Assembly: GCA_021823525.1 (NCBI GenBank)
Contig: JAKANY010000001.1
Location: 62,001-126,000 of the forward strand
DNA from: Actinomycetes bacterium
Lineage (GTDB): Bacteria > Actinomycetota > Acidimicrobiia > Acidimicrobiales > RAAP-2
Direction: 5' to 3'
Length of the DNA: 64,000 nucleotides
Made by a program: the position numbers and the translations under genes
Shown here: piece by piece, positions 42,182-55,704 of the stretch
Layout: each line of letters starts with the position of its first letter
Numbering within the stretch: the stretch's first letter is position 1
The notes under the pieces: model-generated
Databases searched by the model: none
The model's input: the letters and a program-made list of their open reading frames with translations, nothing else
What the model was told of the DNA's origin: nothing

Positions 42182-44359
42182 TCAGTCGGGAACGCCGTCG
42201 AAGGCCAGGTCCTCCTCAGTCGCCTCGACGGCGATGTGAGGGACGGACCGCTCGAGCCAGCGCGGCATGTACCAGTTGGCCCGGCCGAGGAAGTGCATCA
42301 GGGCGGGCACCAGCGCGGTGCGCAGCACGAAGGCGTCCAGCAGCACCGCGCCGCCCAGGCCCACCCCGAACTCGGCGATGATGCGCTGCCCCCCGAAGGC
42401 GAAGGACAAGAAGACCGAGATCATGATCAGGGCGGCCGCGGTGATCACGCGGCCGGTCGTCGCCTGGCCGCGCACCACGGCCTCCTCGTTGTCCCCGGTG
42501 TTGAGCCACTCCTCGTGCATGCGCGAGACCAGGAACACCTGGTAGTCCATCGAGAGCCCAAAGAGGATCGCGACCATGATCACGGGTAGGAACGACTCGA
42601 CCGGGCCGATCCCCGAGTTGAGCAGCACGCTGCCCCAGCCCCACTGGAAGACCGCAACCACGAGGCCAAAGGACGCCCCGACGGCGAGAAGGTTCATCAC
42701 CGCGGCGACGAGCGGCACCACCACGCTGCGGAAAGCCACCATCAGCAGCAGGCACCCCAGGAACACGATGACCCCGATGAACAGCGGGAGCTTGGATCCG
42801 AGCACCGTGGCGAAGTCGGCGTAGATGGCGGTGATCCCCCCGACGTAGATGGCGGTGTGGCTGGCGGCGGTGGCGTGCGGGATGGTCTGGTCGCGCAAGC
42901 GCCCGAGAAGGTTCGTGGTGGCCGACGACTGGGGACTCGAGGCGGGAATGACGCTGATCACGTCCACGGTGCCGTTCGCGAGGGGGATCACCGGACCGAC
43001 CGAGGCCACGTCGGGCACGGCGCGCAGCGCGGCGTCGAGATGCGTCACAGCCGCCGCGTCGGCGGATCCGCGGATCCGCGCGACGACGCTGAGCGGCCCG
43101 TTGAAGCCCGGGCCGAAGCCCTGCGCCAACAGGTCGTAGGCCTGGCGCGTCGTGCTGCCGGGCGGGTTGGACCCCTGGTCCGAGCTGCCCAGGCGCAGCG
43201 AGAAGAACGGAATGGCCAGCACTGCCATGATCACGAGGGCGACTCCCGTGAGCACCGCGGGCCGGCGCGCCACCAGGTGCGCCCAGCGCTGCCAGGGACC
43301 GGCCACGACGACGGGCTCGGGTCCGTGGGCCGCGAGCGCCCGGCGCTCGCGGCGCCCGAGCACGCGTGGCCCGAGGAATCCCAGCAGCGCCGGCAGCAGG
43401 GTAATGGCCGCCGTCATGGTGATGGCGACCGTGACGGTCGCCGAGACGGCCACGCCGTTGAGGAACGACAGGCGCAGCACCAGCATGCCGAGCAGCGCGA
43501 TGGCGACCGTCGCGCCCGCGAAGAGCACGGCGCGCCCCGCGGTGTTGATGGCGGTCGCGACGGCGTCGGGGACACTGAGGCCGCGCTTCAAGCCCTGGCG
43601 CGTGCGTGTCACGATGAACAGCGCGTAGTCGATCCCGACGCCCAGTCCGATCAGTGAGCCCAGGATCGGGGCGAACTGGGCGATGGTGAGCACGTGGCTG
43701 AGCAGCGCCGTCGCCCCCGAGGCGATGCCCAGGGCGAAGAGGGCGACCCCGAGGGGCAGGAGCATCGCGAGCAGCGAGCCGAAGGCGAGCAGCAGGATGC
43801 CCGCGGCCACGAGGATCCCCACCAGCTCGCCGGGGCTCGAGGCGGGGCTGTCGAGCTGGCCGAAGGCGTTGCCCCCAAACTGGACCGCGAGGGTGGCCGA
43901 GCGCGCCCGCGCCCCGACCTGCTCGACCGCGCGGATGGCGCTCGCGGGGAGCCGGTAGCCCGGCAGGGAGAAGTGCACCAGGGCGTAGGCAACGCGACCG
44001 TCACGGCTGATCTGGGCGGCGGCCGCACAGGGGGCGGCGCTGGCGCAGAAGGGGGAGGTGACGCTGGCGACGTCGGGCAGCGTCGCGACCTCGCCCAGCA
44101 CGTGGGTGATGGCGGCCCGATGGTCGGCGATCGTGCCGGACCTCGTGGCGAACACGATCTGGTCGGTGTCGCCCCGGGCGCTGGCCACGCCGCTGAGGAG
44201 CTGCTCGGCGTGCGCGGAGTTGGTGCCGGGCAGCGAGAAGGCGTTGGCGTAGGCCGAGCCGCTGGTGCGCGCCAGGGCCAGCACCGCGACGAAGATCGCG
44301 ATCCAGGCCGTCAGCATCCACCAGCGACGACGTACGGCGAGGCGACCGAGCCGCTCCAT
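42182..44359 (-). CDS. MMPL-family RND transporter
   Basis: MERLGRLAVRRRWWMLTAWIAIFVAVLALAR; GLGVGIDYALFIVTRTRQGLKRG; LFGLSMDYQVFLVSRMHEEWLNTGDNEEAV; RBS GGAGG. Confidence 0.92.
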   Translation of the reverse strand: MERLGRLAVRRRWWMLTAWIAIFVAVLALARTSGSAYANAFSLPGTNSAHAEQLLSGVASARGDTDQIVFATRSGTIADHRAAITHVLGEVATLPDVASVTSPFCASAAPCAAAAQISRDGRVAYALVHFSLPGYRLPASAIRAVEQVGARARSATLAVQFGGNAFGQLDSPASSPGELVGILVAAGILLLAFGSLLAMLLPLGVALFALGIASGATALLSHVLTIAQFAPILGSLIGLGVGIDYALFIVTRTRQGLKRGLSVPDAVATAINTAGRAVLFAGATVAIALLGMLVLRLSFLNGVAVSATVTVAITMTAAITLLPALLGFLGPRVLGRRERRALAAHGPEPVVVAGPWQRWAHLVARRPAVLTGVALVIMAVLAIPFFSLRLGSSDQGSNPPGSTTRQAYDLLAQGFGPGFNGPLSVVARIRGSADAAAVTHLDAALRAVPDVASVGPVIPLANGTVDVISVIPASSPQSSATTNLLGRLRDQTIPHATAASHTAIYVGGITAIYADFATVLGSKLPLFIGVIVFLGCLLLMVAFRSVVVPLVAAVMNLLAVGASFGLVVAVFQWGWGSVLLNSGIGPVESFLPVIMVAILFGLSMDYQVFLVSRMHEEWLNTGDNEEAVVRGQATTGRVITAAALIMISVFLSFAFGGQRIIAEFGVGLGGAVLLDAFVLRTALVPALMHFLGRANWYMPRWLERSVPHIAVEATEEDLAFDGVPD

Positions 44360-44431
44360 GGACCTCCTGAGGGTGTCGGGCCCGAAGTCGCCGGTACGCT
44401 GCGAGGGGCCGTTCGATTCTAGGGGACACGG

Positions 44432-45226
44432 GTGCGTGACGAGGCGACGCGGGAGCGATTTCCCGGACTCGTCGCGCCCCAGGTCCTCCCCGTGCCCGCC
44501 GAGATCCTCCCGGGCCAGCCCGCCCCCTGGGCCCACCTCGACCCCGCCAGCCGGCGCGGGCTGAGCGTGGGGGTCATCGCCGAGCGCCTGCGCGCCGCGG
44601 GCCAGCACCTGGCCGCCGGACCGCCGGTCCCGGTCCTCGAGGAGCCCGGGGCCCGCGCGGACGCGGAGTTGCGCACGTCGGCGGTGCTGGTCGCGCTCTT
44701 CGATGCCGGTGGCGAGGCGCACGTTGTGCTCACGCGCCGGGCGCGCCACCTGCGGGTGCACGCGGGCGAGGTAGCCCTGCCGGGCGGGCGCGTCGAGGCC
44801 GGCGAGTCGCTGATCGTCGCAGCCCTGCGCGAGGCCGACGAGGAGGTGGGCCTGGACGCGACGCGCGTGCGCCCCCTGGGGTGGCTGACCCCGCTCACCA
44901 CGCGGGTGTCGGGATCGATCATCTGGCCCATCGTCGCGGCCCTCGAGGAGCCGCCGTCCCTGGTGCCCAGCCCGGCCGAGGTGGAGACAGCCTTCGACGT
45001 CGCCCTGGCCGACCTGGCCGCCGAGGGTGGCTACCTCGAGGAGATGTGGCGGCGCCCGCGCGCGGGCGCGGGATCCGACGCCCAGCTGGTGCCCATCAGC
45101 TTCTTTCGCGGTCCGGCCGACCTGATCTGGGGGGCGACCGCGCGCGTGCTGGTGGACCTGGTCGCCCTGGCGCTCGGCGTGGCGCCCCGGGCCCCGGAGC
45201 CGCTCGACGACGGTCCGGTAGATTAG
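44432..45226 (+). CDS. NUDIX hydrolase, CoA pyrophosphatase-like
   Basis: VHAGEVALPGGRVEAGESLIVAALREADEEVGL. Confidence 0.88.
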   Translation: MRDEATRERFPGLVAPQVLPVPAEILPGQPAPWAHLDPASRRGLSVGVIAERLRAAGQHLAAGPPVPVLEEPGARADAELRTSAVLVALFDAGGEAHVVLTRRARHLRVHAGEVALPGGRVEAGESLIVAALREADEEVGLDATRVRPLGWLTPLTTRVSGSIIWPIVAALEEPPSLVPSPAEVETAFDVALADLAAEGGYLEEMWRRPRAGAGSDAQLVPISFFRGPADLIWGATARVLVDLVALALGVAPRAPEPLDDGPVD

Positions 45227-45245
45227 AGGGAACCTCGGAGGGATC

Positions 45246-46405
45246 ATGGCGGAAGTGGAGATCGGCATCTACAAGTCGGCCCGGCAGGCCTACGGCTTCG
45301 ATGACATCGCGATCGTGCCCTCGCGGCGCACGCGCGACCCCGAGGACGTGGATATCTCCTGGCAGATCGACGCCTACAAGTTCGAGCTGCCGATGCTGGG
45401 CTCGGCGATGGACGGGGCCGTCTCGCCGGCCACGGCGATCGAGATCGGGCGCCTCGGGGGCCTGGGCGTGCTCAACCTCGAAGGCCTGTGGACCCGTTAC
45501 GAGGACCCGATGCCGCTCTTCGACGAGATCCGCGAGCTCGACGACGACAAGGCGACCGCGCGCATGCAGCAGATGTACGCCGAGCCCATCCGCCTCGAGC
45601 TGGTGGCCGCGCGCATCGCCGAGATGAAGGCGGCGGGCGTGACGACGTCGGCCTCCGTGACGCCCCAGAAGGCGGCCTGGATGGCCGACACGATCCTGCG
45701 CTCGGGCCTCGACATCCTCGTCGTCCAGGGCACCGTGGTCTCGGCCGAGCACGTCTCCCAGACCGTCGAGCCCCTCAACCTGAAGAAGTTCATCCGCGAG
45801 TTCGAGATCCCCGTGATCGTGGGCGGCTGTGCCAGCTACCAGGCGGCCCTCCACCTGATGCGCACCGGCGCGGCCGGGGTGCTGGTGGGCGTGGGCCCGG
45901 GTCAGGCCTGCACGTCGCGCGCGGTGCTGGGCATCGGGGTGCCCCAGGCGACGGCCATCGCCGACGTCGCGGGGGCCCGCATGCGCCACCTCGACGAGAC
46001 CGGGGTCTACGTCCAGGTGATCGCCGACGGGGGCATGTCCAAGGGTGGCGACATCGCCAAGGCGATCGCCTGCGGCGCCGACGCCGTGATGATCGGCTCG
46101 CCGCTCTCGAGCGCCGTGGAGGCGCCGGCCCGCGGCTTCCACTGGGGCATGGCGACGTTCCACCCGACGCTGCCGCGCGGGGCGCGCGTGCGCACCCAGG
46201 TGCGCGGCACGCTGCGCGAGATCCTTCTCGGCCCGGCCCACGAGAACGACGGGCGCCTCAACCTCTTCGGCGCCCTGCGCACCTCGATGGCGACCTGCGG
46301 CTACGAGTCGGTCAAGGAGTTCCAGAAGGCCGAGGTGATGCTGGCGCCCTCGCTCCAGACCGAGGGCAAGTCGCTCCAGCGCGCTCAGCACGTGGGCATG
46401 GGGCG

Positions 46406-46409
<4 letters not shown>
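45246..46409 (+). CDS. guaB3: GuaB3-family IMP dehydrogenase-related protein
   Basis: [70 protein letters not shown]; upstream of guaA. Confidence 0.92.
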
Positions 46410-50241
<3,832 letters not shown>

Positions 50242-50300
50242 CTAAGAAAGAGCTGGGCACGCGTCGGGATCGGGGTCCCGTCCTGCGAGAATGGTCTCTC

Positions 50301-51551
50301 ATGGACGACGCCCGACCCGCGTACCGGCCGCCGCTCGCACCGCGTCGCCCACGGCTCCCCGAGCGGGTCTACTGGGTGCGGCGCGCCGTGGTGGGCCTGG
50401 CGTTCCTGACGGTCGGCTACGTCGGGTACCTGGGCGGCACGCTGGTGATGGCCCTGCGCAACCCCACCTACGGCGTCACGCTGCTCGCCCGCGGGGCCGA
50501 GTGGGGCCGCCAGCACGGCATGGGGCCCGTCGTCACCTGGATCGAGACCGAGTACTACCGGCTCAACCCGGCCAAGGTCGGGGGCAAGCCGCCGGCCAAG
50601 TCCTTCGGCTCGGGCCCGACGGCCGTCGCGGTGCCCGCCTCGGGCCACCTGCCCATGCCCCCCCGCGTGATCACCCCGGCCGCGCACCCCCTGCCCGGCG
50701 AGGGCGTCTGGCACGTGGCCGGGCGCACCGACCACGGGATCCCGACCGTCTACGAGTCCTTCATCCGCCCCGACGCCATCCACACCAGCTACGTCGTGGG
50801 CATCGCCTGGATGGACCCGACGCTGCTGCGCGCCCAGCTCTACTCGGGCTCCTTCATCCCGGGTGGTTCGACCCACTTCATCTACTCCGCGCCCATCACG
50901 CCGCTGGCCAGCCGCACGCTGGTGGCCGCCTTCAACGCGGGCTTCCGCATGCAGGACGCCAACGGCGGCTACTACACCCAGGGCACGACGATCATCCCGC
51001 TGCGCCGCGGGGCCGCCTCGGTCGTGGTGGACAAGAACGGCCTCATGACCGTGGGCGCCTGGGGCAGCCCGGGCTTCACGATGTCCTCCTCGGTCGCCTC
51101 GGTGCGCCAGAACCTCAACCTGCTCGTCGTCAACGGTCACCCGGTCAGCGACCTCAACAACCCCGCCCTGTGGGGCGCGACCCTCGGGGGCACCTTCAAC
51201 GTGTGGCGCTCGGGCCTCGGGGTGACCAAGGACGGGGCCATCGTCTACGTGGGCGGTCCGGCCCTGTCGATCAGCGACCTGGCCAACGTGCTGGTGCGCG
51301 CCGGAGTGGTGACGGGCATGCAGCTCGACATCAACACCGACTGGGTCCAGTACTCGACCTTCACCGGGGCGCCCGGCGCCATCGTGACCGGGAGCAACGG
51401 CACGAGCCTGCTGCCGGGCATGGTGGGCTCGCCCTCGCGCTACTTCGCCACCTGGTGGAACCGGGACTTCTACACGATGTCGCTGCGCTCAGGGTCAGCG
51501 ACGGCTCCGTCCGGCCTCGGGGTCACGACCACGTCCCCGGCGGCCGGCTAG
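50301..51551 (+). CDS. Membrane-anchored phosphodiester glycosidase (NAGPA-domain) family protein
   Basis: N-terminal TM; AFNAGFRMQDANGGYYTQGTTIIPLRRGAASVVVDKNGLMTVGAWG; GVTKDGAIVYVGG; GVVTGMQLDINTDWVQYSTF. Confidence 0.8.
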   Translation: MDDARPAYRPPLAPRRPRLPERVYWVRRAVVGLAFLTVGYVGYLGGTLVMALRNPTYGVTLLARGAEWGRQHGMGPVVTWIETEYYRLNPAKVGGKPPAKSFGSGPTAVAVPASGHLPMPPRVITPAAHPLPGEGVWHVAGRTDHGIPTVYESFIRPDAIHTSYVVGIAWMDPTLLRAQLYSGSFIPGGSTHFIYSAPITPLASRTLVAAFNAGFRMQDANGGYYTQGTTIIPLRRGAASVVVDKNGLMTVGAWGSPGFTMSSSVASVRQNLNLLVVNGHPVSDLNNPALWGATLGGTFNVWRSGLGVTKDGAIVYVGGPALSISDLANVLVRAGVVTGMQLDINTDWVQYSTFTGAPGAIVTGSNGTSLLPGMVGSPSRYFATWWNRDFYTMSLRSGSATAPSGLGVTTTSPAAG

Positions 51552-51567
51552 TCGCCTTGCGGACGCC

Positions 51568-51593
51568 CGACCGCACCGGAGAGGGTGCGGTCG
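51568..51593 (+). terminator. Hairpin downstream of the phosphodiester glycosidase gene
   Basis: CGACCGCACC-ggagag-GGTGCGGTCG, perfect 10-bp stem. Confidence 0.65.
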
Positions 51594-52168
51594 CGTGACG
51601 TCCGCTCGATGACGGCGCCACGCGTGCCCCAACCGAGCGACGCCGGGAGCGTCTCGAGCCAGAAGGAGCTCCGGGACGTGGGCGAGCCCGCGCCGCACGT
51701 CGTGCCCTTGACGGTGATCGCTTCGGTCGGCGCAGTCCACGAGTCGCCCGCGATGAACGAGGGATGTCCGTCCGGGGAAGTGTGCGTCGCTCCATGAGGC
51801 CGTCTGCGCCAAGGTTGCCCGCCGCGATCCCCGCGAGCCTGAGCGTGCCGCGCGGAAGCCGCCGACGCCCCTGTCGTGGCTGCTCGAGCGGTTGTCGCTG
51901 TCGTTGGCGGCGAAGTCGACGACGGTCGCGTGCGGGCCGCTCACCGTGAAGAACACCGGCACCCACGCTGGTCGTCTCGCCGTCGCGTCGCGCGACGGGC
52001 CCGGCGGCTCGTGGGGCGCACCGTGATGGGCGCCGATGTCAGATGCCCTGTCATGCTCGGAAGATCGACCTGGGCTTGGTCAGTGCCGGCAGGGAGGAGC
52101 GGCCTGACGCTCTATCGGGCAACGAGGTACGTTCCGTGCGCGGGAGCGCTGGGCAACGGTGGTCAGAC

Positions 52169-52819
52169 CTACGGTCCCAGCAGCGTACGGAGCATGTGGG
52201 CGAAGACTCGGGCCATGGAGTCGTCACGGTCCTGACCCTGTTGGGGCGATCCCATCGAGATCTGTGCGGCCGCCGCGTAGTCCGAGGCGGTCGGCCGAGG
52301 CGTGATGTTCAGGAACACGGGCAGGTTGTAGCGCAGGGCGAGCCACGCGACGATGACCCGGGCTGTGCGTCCGTTTCCGTTCGCGAAAGGATGAATGCGC
52401 ACCCACTCGCCATGGACGCGAGCGCCGAGCAGGAGGATCGCCCGAATCTCGGCCCTGTCCGGCACGGTTTCCACGCGGATCTGTGCATCGAAGCCTGCCA
52501 GTGCCTGACTCAGCGCCGTGAGCAGGCTCCCGACACGGGTCTCGACCACTGCCGCGCGGGCTCCGAGGATGCCGTCAACCTGTACCTCATAGTCGACGAG
52601 CTCGGGAACACCCGAGTCCCCTCGGAAGTGTCCCACGTACCCTGGAACAGGGACGGAGCAGCCTGCGTACAGGCGCCGATGCCAGTCCCTCAGCACCTCC
52701 GGCGTGAGCGAGGCTCGCGCCGACGAGTCGGCATGGATCTGGCGCACCAGAGCAAGTGCGTTGGCCGCGATCACTCCGGCGTCAGCCGGGTCGTCATCGT
52801 TCCAGGGCACCCCCGCCAC
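52169..52819 (-). CDS. Fic-domain protein (putative AMPylator/toxin)
   Basis: WVRIHPFANGNGRTARVIVAWLALRYNLPVF: canonical HPFx(D/E/A)GNGRxxR motif. Confidence 0.93.
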   Translation of the reverse strand: MAGVPWNDDDPADAGVIAANALALVRQIHADSSARASLTPEVLRDWHRRLYAGCSVPVPGYVGHFRGDSGVPELVDYEVQVDGILGARAAVVETRVGSLLTALSQALAGFDAQIRVETVPDRAEIRAILLLGARVHGEWVRIHPFANGNGRTARVIVAWLALRYNLPVFLNITPRPTASDYAAAAQISMGSPQQGQDRDDSMARVFAHMLRTLLGP

Positions 52820-52833
52820 GGTCCGGGCGGTTC

Positions 52834-53412
52834 CTAGACGGATCCGCCGCGAAAAGTCGCGGCACTTTGTCCCGTCGAACCCGATCCCTCGTTGTCGGAG
52901 GGAAGGTTGGCTCCTGTCTCCGGCGCGCCAACCCCCCCACGGCCGGCGAAGATGGCGAGGGCCTCCGCCAGGGCAGGGCTCAGGCCCTCTTCCATCGTGA
53001 CACCGGGCGTCGCGTGACGTGCCTGAGCCCTGATCGGCTCGCCCTGGGACTCACCCTCGGCGAACTCGACGATGCTTCGCTCCATGAGCTGCCGGTACGC
53101 GTGGGGGCGCAGAGCGCGAATCCTCCTCGCGGCTTCCTCCAGGTCGCTCACGAGGCGAGCACCGCGGAAGAGCAGATCTCTCGCGACCGCCTCCTCGATG
53201 AGCTCGCGCTGGGAGAGACCGGCGGCGTCGGACACTTCACGGAGCATCTGTCGGATCGCGGGGTCGCGGAAGCGCACCGAGGTTGACGGAGCTGGCTGAC
53301 TCGACGTGCTGGCGGTCGTGGCACCAGCCTCGGGGCTCTCCTTCACGCCCGACGAGGAACTGGGCTTGGGGTGCGGCAGGCGCACACGGGGGACTGTCCC
53401 GACTCTCTTCAT
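52834..53412 (-). CDS. Ribbon-helix-helix-type protein, putative antitoxin/regulator of the Fic gene
   Basis: STSVRFRDPAIRQMLREVSDAAGLSQRELIEEAVARDLLFRGAR RHH pattern; 14 nt upstream of the Fic ORF; ATG at 53412 is 6 nt after TATACT. Confidence 0.75.
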   Translation of the reverse strand: MKRVGTVPRVRLPHPKPSSSSGVKESPEAGATTASTSSQPAPSTSVRFRDPAIRQMLREVSDAAGLSQRELIEEAVARDLLFRGARLVSDLEEAARRIRALRPHAYRQLMERSIVEFAEGESQGEPIRAQARHATPGVTMEEGLSPALAEALAIFAGRGGVGAPETGANLPSDNEGSGSTGQSAATFRGGSV

Positions 53413-53623
53413 GATGCCAGTATAAGTGTTTGGCATCAGTTGCACACTACAGGTTTCTCCGTGTGCATTGCCTGGACGTGGGTGGGCGCGACACCTGCAG
53501 ATGCGGAGGGACCCGGCGCGACTCCCACCCAAGGGCCGCTCCGGCGCCTTCGTGCGTCGCGCCAGCCGAGAGGTGGGGCGAGGTGGCACGCTCGCGCCGG
53601 GAAGCCGCCTCCGGGACCGGACG

Positions 53624-54394
53624 CTACCGGTCCATCACCCGGCGCCACAGCCCGGCGGGCAGGTGGCGCAGCACCAGCATCGCGGGGCGCAAGATCGGCG
53701 GGCTCCAGATCACGCTCTGGCCCGTCGCCAGGCCCCGCACCACGGCCTCGGCGACCGGCTCGACGCCGGTGGTGAGGGGGGGCTCGGGCTCGCCGGCCGT
53801 CATCTTGGTGCGCACGAAGCCCGGGCGCAGCAGCACCAGGCTCACCCCGGTGCCCGCGAGCGAGTCGGCCAGGCCCCCGCATAGCCGGTCGAGTCCGGCC
53901 TTGGCGCCGCCGTAGAGGTAGGCGCTCGGGCGCACGCGGATGGCCGCGACCGAGCTCATCACGAGGATCCGGCCGTGGCCCTGGGCGACCAGGCGCGCGC
54001 GCACGCCGGCCAGCGCCGCGACCGGCCAGGCGAAGTTGACGAGCGCCCCCTCGCCCGCGGCGACCGGGTCGTCCTCGTCGGCTCCCTGGTGCCCGAGGCG
54101 CCCGACGGCCACGATCACGAGGTCGACCTCGCCGCCGGCGGCGGCGAAGCAGTCGGCGACCGCGCGCCCGGCGTCGGCGACGTCGGTGGCGTCGAAGGTC
54201 ACGAGCGGGGTCGCCGTCGCCCCGAAGTCGCGGGCCTCCTCGGCGGCGCGCGCCAGGGCCTCGGGGTCGCGCCCGGCCAGCACCACGGTGTCGGCCCGCG
54301 CGCTGGCCAGGCGGCGCACCACGGCCCGGGCGAGGTCCGAGGTCCCTCCCAGCACCACGACGGTCTGGGGCTGCCCGAAGGCGTTGTCCATCAT
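53624..54394 (-). CDS. dprE2: SDR oxidoreductase, DprE2-like (decaprenylphospho-ribose epimerase reductase subunit)
   Basis: QTVVVLGGTSDLARAVVRRLA; SAYLYGGAKAGLDRLCGGLADSL; RPGFVRTKMTAG; overlaps dprE1. Confidence 0.85.
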   Translation of the reverse strand: MMDNAFGQPQTVVVLGGTSDLARAVVRRLASARADTVVLAGRDPEALARAAEEARDFGATATPLVTFDATDVADAGRAVADCFAAAGGEVDLVIVAVGRLGHQGADEDDPVAAGEGALVNFAWPVAALAGVRARLVAQGHGRILVMSSVAAIRVRPSAYLYGGAKAGLDRLCGGLADSLAGTGVSLVLLRPGFVRTKMTAGEPEPPLTTGVEPVAEAVVRGLATGQSVIWSPPILRPAMLVLRHLPAGLWRRVMDR

Positions 54395-55704
54395 CCCTCC
54401 CTGAGGCGCAGGCGCCGGTCCAGATCGCTGGTGAGTCGATGCGCGGGGTCGAAGTCGGCGGCCAGGCGAGCGAACTCGCCCAGGCGCGGGTACATCGCGC
54501 GCGCGCTCGCGGGCGCCAGGCGTGCGTCCTTGGCCAGGTAGACGCGTCCCCCGGCCTCGGTCACGAGCCCGTCGAGCCCGTCGAGCAGCGCGGGCAGCCC
54601 CGGGGGCCCGACCGGCAGGTCCAGGGCCAGGGTCCACCCGGGCTGGGGGAAGGACAGGGGCGCCGGGTCGGCCGGGCCGAAGCGCTTGAGCACGGCGAGG
54701 AAGCTCGGCACGCGCGAGACCGCCAGGCGCGCCACGGCGACACGCACCGTCTCGGCCGCCGCGTCGGGCACGGCGAACTGGTACTGGACGAAGCCGCGCG
54801 GCCCGTAGAGGCGGTTCCAGTCGCGCAGGCCGTCGAGGGGATGGAAGAAGGTCCCGAGGCGCTGCACCTCGCCCACGCGGTGGCGCGGGGCCCGCCGGAA
54901 CCACAGCTCGTTGAAGGCCGCGACCGTCGCCCCCGACAGCAGCCCCGGCGGGGCGGTGACCGGTACGGCGAGGAGCGCGGGGCGCGGGGGCTCGAGGCTC
55001 GCCGAGCCCAGGTCGGCGCCCTCGGCGTGGTCGCCGCGGGTCAGCACCGCGCGCCCGCGCCCGCCGCGGGCCGCGCAGTCGACCCAGGCGACCGAGTAGC
55101 GGTAGCGGTGGTCGCCCTCGACCATGGCCGCCATGACCCCGTCGAGGTCGGAGAAGCGCTCGGTGTCCACGAGCACCCGGTCGCTGGTCACGCGCAGCAG
55201 GCGCAGCGTGACCTCGGTGAGGACCCCCGTCAGGCCCATCGCGCCCAGGTGGACCCAGAAGCGCTCGCCGTCGGCGGGGGTGAGCTCGTGGACGCCCGTC
55301 GGGCTGACCAGGCGCAGGCGCGTCACGTGGGCCCCCAAGGTCCCGTCGCGGTGGTGGTTCTTGCCGTGCACGTCGGCCGCGAGGGCCCCACCGAGCGTCA
55401 CCTGGCGGGTCCCGGGGGTCACGGGCAGGAACCAGCCCGCGGGCAGCGTCGCGCGCACCAGGGCGTCGAGGCTCACCCCGGCCCCCGCGGTCACGAGGCC
55501 GTCGGCGTCGACCTCGGAGATCCCCCCGAGGCCCGTGAGGTCGCCGACCCGCCCGCCGGCCAGCTGGGCCGCGTCGCCGTAGCTGCGCCCGAGCCCCCGG
55601 GGCGCGAGGGGCGCGCTGAGCAGCTCGGCCAACTGCGCCTCGGAGCTGACGCGCACCACCTCGCTCGTCGCGGGCGCCGTGCGGCCCCAGCCGGTCAGCC
55701 TCAC
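54391..55704 (-). CDS. dprE1: FAD-linked oxidase, DprE1-like
   Basis: LTGWGRTAPATSEVV; APRGLGRSYGDAAQLAGG; PVTPGTRQVTLGGALAADVHGKNHHRDGTLGAHV; YLAKDARL. Confidence 0.92.
   Translation of the reverse strand: MRLTGWGRTAPATSEVVRVSSEAQLAELLSAPLAPRGLGRSYGDAAQLAGGRVGDLTGLGGISEVDADGLVTAGAGVSLDALVRATLPAGWFLPVTPGTRQVTLGGALAADVHGKNHHRDGTLGAHVTRLRLVSPTGVHELTPADGERFWVHLGAMGLTGVLTEVTLRLLRVTSDRVLVDTERFSDLDGVMAAMVEGDHRYRYSVAWVDCAARGGRGRAVLTRGDHAEGADLGSASLEPPRPALLAVPVTAPPGLLSGATVAAFNELWFRRAPRHRVGEVQRLGTFFHPLDGLRDWNRLYGPRGFVQYQFAVPDAAAETVRVAVARLAVSRVPSFLAVLKRFGPADPAPLSFPQPGWTLALDLPVGPPGLPALLDGLDGLVTEAGGRVYLAKDARLAPASARAMYPRLGEFARLAADFDPAHRLTSDLDRRLRLREG

Noticed and set aside
42182-45268. 1,028-aa version of the MMPL transporter
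   Set aside because: The first ~300 residues read antisense through the NUDIX gene; ATG at 44359 with RBS gives the standard MERLGRLAVRRRWW N-terminus.
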